Shown here: positions 6,107 to 11,209 of the stretch, piece by piece
Numbering within the stretch: position 1 is the stretch's first letter
How the letters are laid out: every line of letters begins with the position of its first letter
Source: Bacteroidota bacterium
GTDB lineage: Bacteria > Bacteroidota > Bacteroidia > Bacteroidales > CAJPTX01
NCBI GenBank assembly: GCA_002748015.1
Contig: PDRH01000021.1
Location: forward strand, 1-11,209
Direction: 5' to 3'
DNA: 11,209 nt
Notes under the pieces: model-generated
What the model was told of the DNA's origin: nothing
Database searches by the model: none
The model's input: the letters and a program-made list of their open reading frames with translations, nothing else
Program-made: the position numbers and the translations under genes

Positions 6107-6122
6107 TAGGCTAGCTAGCCTA
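6107..6122. repeat. 16-base perfect palindrome behind etfA
   Basis: TAGGCTAGCTAGCCTA is a perfect palindrome lying between the etfA stop (6144) and its terminator. With no loop it would be a poor RNA hairpin, so it is more like a protein-binding site or a chance product of the CTAG-rich local sequence. Confidence 0.5.
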
Positions 6123-6143
6123 TACGCTTCATTGGAACGAACA

Positions 6144-7160
6144 CTAGGCGTTCTCCTTCTGCTTCTTCGACAGACGATCGGTAAGCAGGGGCAGTATCTT
6201 GTGCAGGTCGCCCACGATACCTAGGTCAGCCACATTGAAGATGGGAGCCTCCTTATCGCGGTTGATTGCGATAATGTACTCCGACTCCTCCATACCCGCG
6301 AGGTGCTGAATAGCACCAGAGATACCGCAGGCAAAGTAGGCACCCGGACGTACGGTCTTACCCGTCTGACCTACCTGGCGGTCGTGCGGCATAACACCTG
6401 CATCCACCATGGAGCGAGAGGACGACACCTGAGCACCGATAACCTCCGCGAGTGCCTCGAGCTTCTTGAAGCCCTCGGGCGAGCCAACACCACGACCACC
6501 AGAAACAAGGATATTTGCCTCGGTGATATCGATCTTATCGTGGGTTTCCAGCACCTCCTCAATCACCTTCACCTTGAATTTGGAGCTATCGAACTTCACA
6601 GAGAAATTCTCAACCTCCCCCTTACGGCTTGTATCAGCATCCATACGGCGCATCACGCCAGGACGCACGGTAGCCATCTGGGGACGGTGCTCAGTACAGA
6701 TAATGGTAGCCATCAGGTTACCACCGAAGGCCGGACGGGTCATCTGCAGATCTCCAGACTCGCCGAGGGCAAGACCCGTGCAGTCTGCAGTTAGACCGGT
6801 AACCACGCGGGCGGAGAGACGGGGGCCAAGGTCACGACCGATGGTCGTAGCACCAATCAGAACGATGGAAGGCTTCTTGGCCTCCAGGATCTGGGTGATC
6901 GCCTGGGCGTAGGGCTCGGTGGTGTATGGCTCAAAAAGCGCATCCTCAACGAGAATCACCTCATCAGCACCATGCTCGATGAGCGACTGGGCCTGCCCCT
7001 TAACGTCCTTCCCGAGAAGCATTGCGCACACCTTTTCACCAGTAGTATCGGCTAGCTCGCGGGCCTTGCCGAGCAACTCGTAGGCCACCTTCTGAACCGT
7101 GCCACGGCGCTGCTCCGCAAAAACAAATACATTCTTATACTGCGACTTATCCATTGCCAT
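6144..7160 (-). CDS. etfA: Electron transfer flavoprotein alpha subunit
   Basis: EtfA pairs with EtfB to carry electrons between acyl-CoA dehydrogenase and the cell's redox pool. The 338-residue protein has the expected N-terminal domain (about 8-190) and the C-terminal FAD-binding domain. The latter holds the signature VGQTGKTVRPGAYFACGISGAIQHLAGM (263-290) and the following IIAINRD (296-302) that bind the FAD. The upstream GGRGVGS (221-227) is also typical. Two starts are close together, ATG at 7160 and ATG at 7154. The first lies three bases after the etfB stop, and coupling to etfB is likely with either. It is the last gene of the cluster, followed by a strong terminator. The etfB TAG is in frame with this gene. 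Its own stop is TAG. Confidence 0.95.
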   Translation of the reverse strand: MAMDKSQYKNVFVFAEQRRGTVQKVAYELLGKARELADTTGEKVCAMLLGKDVKGQAQSLIEHGADEVILVEDALFEPYTTEPYAQAITQILEAKKPSIVLIGATTIGRDLGPRLSARVVTGLTADCTGLALGESGDLQMTRPAFGGNLMATIICTEHRPQMATVRPGVMRRMDADTSRKGEVENFSVKFDSSKFKVKVIEEVLETHDKIDITEANILVSGGRGVGSPEGFKKLEALAEVIGAQVSSSRSMVDAGVMPHDRQVGQTGKTVRPGAYFACGISGAIQHLAGMEESEYIIAINRDKEAPIFNVADLGIVGDLHKILPLLTDRLSKKQKENA

Positions 7161-7163
7161 ATA

Positions 7164-7946
7164 CTAAATTATGAATTTCTCTTCTAGCTTCTCTACAATC
7201 ATATCTACAGCCTCCTCGGCGGTGAGCTCGTGCACCTCGCCAGCGGCCTTTGCGCCCTTCGAGAAGGACTTGAACACCTTGGTGGGGCTACCCTTCATAC
7301 CGAGCTTCTCCTCTTCCACCTCAATATTGTCAGCGCTCCATACAGAAACCTCCTTCTCGTAGGCCTCAAGGATGCCAGGCATGCTCATGTAGCGAGCGTC
7401 CTTCGCGGGGAAGATCGCCGTTACCACGCAGGGGGTATGAACCTCTACCATCTGGTAACCCTCCTCCGTGGCCTTACGGATGGTCAGCTTATCCTTACCG
7501 TCAAACTCGATCTCCTCGGCGTAGCTAACCTGAGGAAGGTCGAGGTGCTCAGCAATCTGAGGACCTACCTGAGCCGTATCACCGTCGATTGCCTGGCGAC
7601 CCGTCACAACGAGGTCGCAGGGCAGTACGCGCAGCGCACCAGCAAGCGCATTGGAGGTAGCAAGGGTATCAGCCCCGGCAAACTTACGATCGCTCAGGTG
7701 GTAGCACTCATCTACGCCCATTGCGAAGGCCTCGCGCAGGATGGCATCAGCCTGGGGAGGACCCATGGTGATGGCGGTAACCTTTGCGCCATACTTATCC
7801 TTCAGACGAAGGGCCATCTCCAGACCACCCTTATCGTCGGGGTTCATAATACTCGGTACACCGTCACGGATGATAGTCCCCTTCTCCGGATCGATACGAA
7901 CCTCAGTCGTATCTGGCACCTGCTTAATGCAAACAACTATATTCAT
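7164..7946 (-). CDS. etfB: Electron transfer flavoprotein beta subunit
   Basis: EtfB is the partner of EtfA. This 260-residue protein begins with the usual MNIVVCIKQVPDT and contains GRQAIDGDTAQVGPQ at 116-130. In the clostridial-type ETF that works with butyryl-CoA dehydrogenase, this loop holds the second flavin. Mitochondrial-type, AMP-binding EtfB differs there. This favours an ETF that takes electrons from NADH and passes them to crotonyl-CoA and possibly ferredoxin (electron bifurcation), but that is inference from the motif and the neighbour. The order dehydrogenase-etfB-etfA is the same as in clostridial butyrate clusters. It starts 44 bases after the dehydrogenase stop and ends in TAG three bases before etfA. 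The Met at 7946 is well supported by the conserved N-terminus. Confidence 0.95.
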   Translation of the reverse strand: MNIVVCIKQVPDTTEVRIDPEKGTIIRDGVPSIMNPDDKGGLEMALRLKDKYGAKVTAITMGPPQADAILREAFAMGVDECYHLSDRKFAGADTLATSNALAGALRVLPCDLVVTGRQAIDGDTAQVGPQIAEHLDLPQVSYAEEIEFDGKDKLTIRKATEEGYQMVEVHTPCVVTAIFPAKDARYMSMPGILEAYEKEVSVWSADNIEVEEEKLGMKGSPTKVFKSFSKGAKAAGEVHELTAEEAVDMIVEKLEEKFII

Positions 7947-7990
7947 TGCCTAATTGCTATATTTCTAAATCTGTTATTCTACCTTCTTGG

Positions 7991-9130
7991 CTACTTCAGC
8001 AGATGCGCCGAGATAACCATCCGCTGTACCTCGCTCGTACCCTCGTAGATCTCGGTAATCTTGGCATCACGCATCATGCGCTCTACCGGGTAGTCTCGGG
8101 TATAGCCATAGCCACCGTAGAGCTGCACAGCCTTGGTGGTCACCTCCATGGCGGTCTCAGCTGCAAATAGCTTAGCATAGGACGCATCCTTCGAGTAGGG
8201 AAGCTTATGATCCTTCTTCCACGCAGCAGCGCGAACTAGGTAGCGAGCTGCCTGGGTGCGCGTATCCATATCAGCCAGCTGGAAAGCGGTGTTCTGGAAC
8301 TTAGCCAGCGCACGGCCAAACTGCTTACGGGTCTTAACGTACTCCACGGTCTCGTCAATGGCCCCCTGGGCTATACCCAGCGCCTGCGAAGCGATACCGA
8401 TACGACCACCATCGAGGGTCTTCATGGCGATGCTGAAACCCTTACCCTCACGGCCGAGGAGGTTCTCCTTAGGCACGATGCAATCTTCGAAAATCAGCTC
8501 ACAGGTTGCGCTACCACGTATACCCATCTTCAGCTCTTCCTTACCTACGGAGAAGCCCTTCATATCGCGGGTAACGATGAAGGCAGAAATACCACGAGTC
8601 CCCTGGCTACGGTCGGTCATCGCCATTACAACGAACACGTGTGCTGCCGCAGCGTTGGTGATGAATATCTTAGAGCCATTGAGAACATAGTGATCACCTT
8701 CGAGCACAGCCGTAGTCTGCTGCCCTGCTGCATCAGTACCAGCGTTAGGCTCGGTCAGACCGAAAGCCCCCAGCCACTCGCCCGAGCAGAGCTTGGGGAG
8801 ATACTTCTGACGCTGATCCTCAGTACCAAACTCATATATAGGGTTAACGCAGAGAGATGTATGAGCCGAAACGATAACCGCAGTGGTGGCGCATACGCGA
8901 GCCAGCTCCTCTACAGCCATCGAATAGAGAGCATTCGAGCCACCTGCACCACCGTACTCCTTCGGGAAAGGAATACCCAATAGGCCTAGCTTGGCCATCT
9001 TTTCTACCGTTTCAGCAGGGAAGCGCTCCTCTTCGTCCACCTCCGCAGCCAAGGGCTTAACCTCATTCTGCGCAAACGACCGAATCATCTGTAGGAACAG
9101 CTCTTCAGTCTTCGACAATGAAAAATCCAT
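7991..9130 (-). CDS. bcd: Acyl-CoA dehydrogenase, probably butyryl-CoA dehydrogenase
   Basis: This 379-residue flavoprotein belongs to the acyl-CoA dehydrogenase family. The FAD and substrate motifs are present: GLTEPNAGTDA (124-134), the ITN strand (157-159), LGIAQGAI (251-258), RKQFGR (268-273) and QLYGGYGYTRDYPVERMMRDAKI (336-358). The catalytic base is Glu363 in IYEGTSEVQR, the position used by short- and medium-chain enzymes. Placed before etfB-etfA and after a CoA-transferase subunit, it most likely reduces crotonyl-CoA to butyryl-CoA in amino-acid fermentation. Substrate chain length cannot be proved from the sequence. The length and N-terminus (MDFSLSKTEELFLQMIRSFA) are normal. It begins 36 bases after the atoA-like stop, in the same transcript, with no promoter box in the gap. 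The stop codon is TAG. Confidence 0.93.
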   Translation of the reverse strand: MDFSLSKTEELFLQMIRSFAQNEVKPLAAEVDEEERFPAETVEKMAKLGLLGIPFPKEYGGAGGSNALYSMAVEELARVCATTAVIVSAHTSLCVNPIYEFGTEDQRQKYLPKLCSGEWLGAFGLTEPNAGTDAAGQQTTAVLEGDHYVLNGSKIFITNAAAAHVFVVMAMTDRSQGTRGISAFIVTRDMKGFSVGKEELKMGIRGSATCELIFEDCIVPKENLLGREGKGFSIAMKTLDGGRIGIASQALGIAQGAIDETVEYVKTRKQFGRALAKFQNTAFQLADMDTRTQAARYLVRAAAWKKDHKLPYSKDASYAKLFAAETAMEVTTKAVQLYGGYGYTRDYPVERMMRDAKITEIYEGTSEVQRMVISAHLLK

Positions 9131-9166
9131 GTACGTACTTTATTTGATTAACTAATAGGTTTATTT

Positions 9167-9823
9167 TTATGTCATTGGTATGAGCTCCGGGGACCACGTC
9201 AAACGCGCACCCGTAGCCGCTACCACCTGCTCCTTAGAGAATTGGGGGTTTAGCTCTATTACTACTAGGCCCTCGGGGCGCACCTCAATCACGCACATCT
9301 CAGTAACTATGAGGTTTACATGCCCTACACCAGTGAGGGGCAAAGAACACTTCTGCACAATCTTATGCTTCCCCTCCGCAGTGTGCTCCATGGCTACAAT
9401 GACCTTCTTCGACCCATGCAGGGGATCCATGGCTGCCCCCATGCCCTGCACCAGAGTCCGTGGGACTATCCAGTTGGCCAAATTCCCCTTCGCATCCACC
9501 TCAAAGGCCCCAAGAACGCAGACATCAAGATGCCCACCCCGCATGAGAGCGTGCGACATTGCGCTGTCAAATGTCGCCGCATTCGGGGAAAGCAATATCG
9601 CCGCCCCCTGACCATCGCGACAACCACCCGAAAGTCGAGCACCAACCGAGACGGGATCAACCCCCACAACACCACTCTCAGAGAGGAGCATAACGCCCGA
9701 ATCGGCATCTATATAGCAAGAGACCATTTTCGGGAGGCCCTCCCCCAGATGAACCACATCCCCATCATGCAGCTCACGGGCTACACGCTGGGCTATCGTC
9801 TCACGAATCTGCTGTTTGTCCAT
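9167..9823 (-). CDS. atoA: Family I CoA-transferase beta subunit (AtoA-like)
   Basis: This 218-residue protein is the beta subunit of a two-subunit CoA-transferase, such as butyrate/acetoacetate CoA-transferase, which swaps CoA between a short-chain acyl-CoA and a free acid. The catalytic Glu is Glu49 in SESGVVG. The family motif is usually SENG, so Asn is replaced by Ser. GEGLP (27-31) stands where GIGLP is usual. GGHLDVCVLGAFEVDAKGNLANW (96-118) is strongly typical. The protein starts and ends where the family does. The alpha subunit, usually encoded just upstream, is absent: 168 non-coding bases and then murI lie there. With bcd and etfBA it fits the last steps of butyrate production, for example from lysine or glutamate. 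The stop codon is TAA. No convincing promoter box was found upstream. Confidence 0.9.
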   Translation of the reverse strand: MDKQQIRETIAQRVARELHDGDVVHLGEGLPKMVSCYIDADSGVMLLSESGVVGVDPVSVGARLSGGCRDGQGAAILLSPNAATFDSAMSHALMRGGHLDVCVLGAFEVDAKGNLANWIVPRTLVQGMGAAMDPLHGSKKVIVAMEHTAEGKHKIVQKCSLPLTGVGHVNLIVTEMCVIEVRPEGLVVIELNPQFSKEQVVAATGARLTWSPELIPMT

Positions 9824-9991
9824 GCCTATTTAGTCCTTATAGTCCCCTCCTTTAGAGCCGCAATTTAGGGACTTTTCAGCAACCCTACAAGAATTCCACG
9901 TACACGAAAATCATTCTAAACTACAGCCGGCGTGCTAAGCAACGAAAAAGCGACCGAAAAATAATACTCATAGCACACCCTAGACACAGCT
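9824..9991. other. Gap between murI and the atoA-like gene
   Basis: No gene is seen in these 168 bases, and none of the three frames on the minus strand resembles a CoA-transferase alpha subunit. An AAAGGAGG sequence on the minus strand (9846-9853) is 22 bases from the atoA-like ATG, too far to act as its ribosome binding site. The nearest thing to a -7 box is TAGTTTAG on the minus strand near 9920, one base off consensus. Confidence 0.5.
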
Positions 9992-10804
9992 CTAGAGGGA
10001 CAGGAATTCCTCAAAATACTCCCCTATCGCTGAGATACCCACCAGCTGCGAAAAGTAGGAATAGTGCCCTACTAAAGAGCTTGACATACCCGTGGAAAGA
10101 AACCGTATGCGCGGACCGTCCTGCTCCCCCTCCCCATTGGCAAAGCCCCTCTCGCCAAAAACCCTCACCGTTTGGCGAGCCACAGCCGGTGCTGGATCAA
10201 CGACCTGCACCCCCTGAGGCAGAACGCTCTCAAACGCACGCATAAGAAAGGGGTAGTGGGTACACCCCAGAACCAGGTGGTCAATGCCCAACGAAAGCAG
10301 GGGGTCCAAGAGGTCGCCCAGCCAGGCTACGGTATCAGGGGTCTCATAGCACCCAGCCTCTACACGCTCCACCAAGCCCTTCCCCTCGAGGAAATGCACC
10401 GCTGCATGCGTCCCATAGCGCCGCAACGACCGCTGGAAGAGCCGCCCCCTTAGCGTACCCTCAGTCGCCAACACGCCGATATGGCCGGTTCGAGAGCTCA
10501 GAGCCGCAGGCTTAACCGCCGGTTCCATACCCACGAAAGGGATGTCGTAGCTAGCACGAAGATGCGATATGGCAGCCGCCGTTGCCGTATTGCAGGCCAG
10601 CACCACCGTGGCGCAACCCTCAGAGAGCAGGTAGTCCACTATCCTCCCAACCCGCTCCTGGAGCTCCGCATACGAACGAGGCCCATACGGGCACCAGGCA
10701 GAATCGGCCACGTAGATAAAAGGCTGGAGGGGCATAAGCTCCTCCAGCCTTGAGAGTACGCTAATGCCCCCTACGCCCGAATCTAGTACTCCAATAGGTG
10801 GCAC
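9992..10804 (-). CDS. murI: Glutamate racemase
   Basis: MurI interconverts L- and D-glutamate, supplying D-glutamate for peptidoglycan. The 270-residue protein shows the full active site: IGVLDSGVGG near the N-terminus (Asp8, Ser9), the first catalytic Cys71 in VLACNTATAAA, and the second, Cys181, in LGCTHYPFL. The start is GTG at 10804, placing the DSG motif at the usual distance from the N-terminus. No ATG is available in frame before it. It follows the skp/ompH stop by 14 bases, so the two form an operon, as in other Bacteroidetes where BamA, Skp-like proteins and MurI are grouped. The stop is TAG. The bases after the stop contain a short CTAGA/TCTAG inverted repeat (9980-9995) but no intrinsic terminator. 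Confidence 0.95.
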   Translation of the reverse strand: MPPIGVLDSGVGGISVLSRLEELMPLQPFIYVADSAWCPYGPRSYAELQERVGRIVDYLLSEGCATVVLACNTATAAAISHLRASYDIPFVGMEPAVKPAALSSRTGHIGVLATEGTLRGRLFQRSLRRYGTHAAVHFLEGKGLVERVEAGCYETPDTVAWLGDLLDPLLSLGIDHLVLGCTHYPFLMRAFESVLPQGVQVVDPAPAVARQTVRVFGERGFANGEGEQDGPRIRFLSTGMSSSLVGHYSYFSQLVGISAIGEYFEEFLSL

Positions 10805-10818
10805 AATATAGGGTATCC

Positions 10819-11209
10819 TTACTTCTTTTTGGGCTTAATACCCAGCTCCTTCTGCACCAGTGGCAGCACATCTACGCTCTCAGGGGAAACGTATACTAGG
10901 CTACCGGCGCTCCTATCGAATATGTAGAAGAAACCATTATCCTTACCCACCTTTTGCATGGCTTTCTTGGCCTTCTCCTGTATCGGGGTCATGAGCTTGG
11001 CCTCCGTATCTTGAAGGTCACGCTGGGCAGCCGCCTGGAACTCTTGGAACCGCGCCTGCAAATCCTGTAGCTCCTTCTCCTTCGACTCGCGAACGGCTGG
11101 CGTCAGCTTCTCGCGCTTCTGCAGGTAATCCTGGTACTTCTTATTCATCTCAACCTGCAGCTGCTCCATCTGCTCCATGATATCCTTCTGGAAGGCCTTC
11201 ATGCGAGCC
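10819..11209 (-). CDS. skp: OmpH/Skp family periplasmic chaperone, 5' end outside window
   Basis: The reading frame stays open to the right edge of the window, so the Met at 11202 is probably internal and the signal peptide and first strands lie outside. The visible 129 residues are a long charged helical stretch rich in Gln, Glu and Lys (about the first 85 residues), matching the coiled-coil tentacle of Skp. It is followed by the DNGFFYIFDRSAGSLVYVSPESVDVLP stretch typical of the Bacteroidetes OmpH end. The protein ends KPKKK. Skp holds unfolded outer-membrane proteins in the periplasm on the way to the BAM complex. Bacteroidetes often carry two such genes in tandem after bamA, and this would be the one next to murI. 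The stop codon is TAA. Confidence 0.88.
   Translation of the reverse strand, partial: ARMKAFQKDIMEQMEQLQVEMNKKYQDYLQKREKLTPAVRESKEKELQDLQARFQEFQAAAQRDLQDTEAKLMTPIQEKAKKAMQKVGKDNGFFYIFDRSAGSLVYVSPESVDVLPLVQKELGIKPKKK

Larger units (their letters stand above)
5799..6143. other. Convergent intergenic gap with two terminators
   Basis: This 345-base gap lies between the 3' ends of the stress-protein gene and etfA. It holds a plus-strand hairpin (5841-5884), a minus-strand terminator (6063-6095) and a 16-base palindrome (6107-6122). The purine-rich stretch at about 5950-6060 has no reading frame or promoter that I can support. It contains three loose copies of TAGGC followed by A-rich sequence (5975, 5998, 6056). 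Confidence 0.7.

Noticed and set aside
6303..6794. A 163-codon plus-strand frame antisense to etfA
   Set aside because: Shadow of etfA with no family features or expression signals.
7230..8048. A 272-codon plus-strand frame antisense to etfB
   Set aside because: It lies over a certain gene, has no recognisable domain and is an effect of codon use in etfB.
9846..9853. AAAGGAGG as ribosome binding site of the atoA-like gene
   Set aside because: It is 22 bases from the ATG with an in-frame TAA between, and Bacteroidetes do not generally rely on Shine-Dalgarno pairing.
9980..9995. CTAGA/TCTAG hairpin as murI terminator
   Set aside because: The stem is only five bases and the nearest T-run on the minus strand is about 15 bases away.

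Overview
The window looks like chromosome from an anaerobic member of the Bacteroidetes, most likely a Porphyromonas or close relative. Three things point there: TAnnTTTG-type -7 promoter boxes in several gaps, starts without a usable Shine-Dalgarno sequence, and gene neighbourhoods typical of that order (dnaN/exonuclease, acpP-fabF-rnc divergent from purN, skp-murI, and an acyl-CoA dehydrogenase/EtfBA butyrate cluster). Genus is an inference. No phage, transposon, CRISPR, tRNA or rRNA is visible. Almost everything is core metabolism or replication.

Layout. 1-240 (-): start of a DnaQ-like 3'-5' exonuclease running off the left edge. 257-286: hairpin terminator behind dnaN. 322-1473 (-): dnaN, with its promoter near 1540. 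1474-1783: non-coding gap. 1784-4075 (-): operon acpP-fabF-rnc, transcribed from about 4160. 4166-4194: back-to-back promoters for acpP (-) and purN (+). 4255-4824 (+): purN. 4941-5798 (+): two-domain universal stress protein with its own promoter and a strong hairpin behind it. 5799-6143: convergent gap holding two terminators. 6144-9823 (-): atoA-like CoA-transferase beta subunit, acyl-CoA dehydrogenase, etfB, etfA, in transcription order. 9992-11209 (-): skp/ompH (5' end missing) followed by murI.

How the genes work together. AcpP carries acyl chains that FabF elongates. The same transcript carries RNase III. The atoA-bcd-etfB-etfA set fits the last steps of butyrate formation from amino acids (crotonyl-CoA reduction and CoA transfer), with an EtfB that has the GRQAIDGDTAQVGP stretch typical of clostridial-type, possibly bifurcating, ETF. 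Skp and MurI serve outer-membrane protein transport and peptidoglycan synthesis.

Most notable observations. Nine of the twelve visible stop codons are TAG, normally the rarest stop. acpP, fabF and rnc lie in one reading frame separated only by single TAG codons, and etfB/etfA are arranged likewise. rnc has no ATG start and has Asn where E. coli RNase III has the metal-binding Asp114. The acpP and purN promoters appear mutually exclusive, and the acpP leader begins with a strong hairpin. The CoA-transferase beta subunit has no alpha-subunit gene beside it. I found no convincing new multi-gene system.
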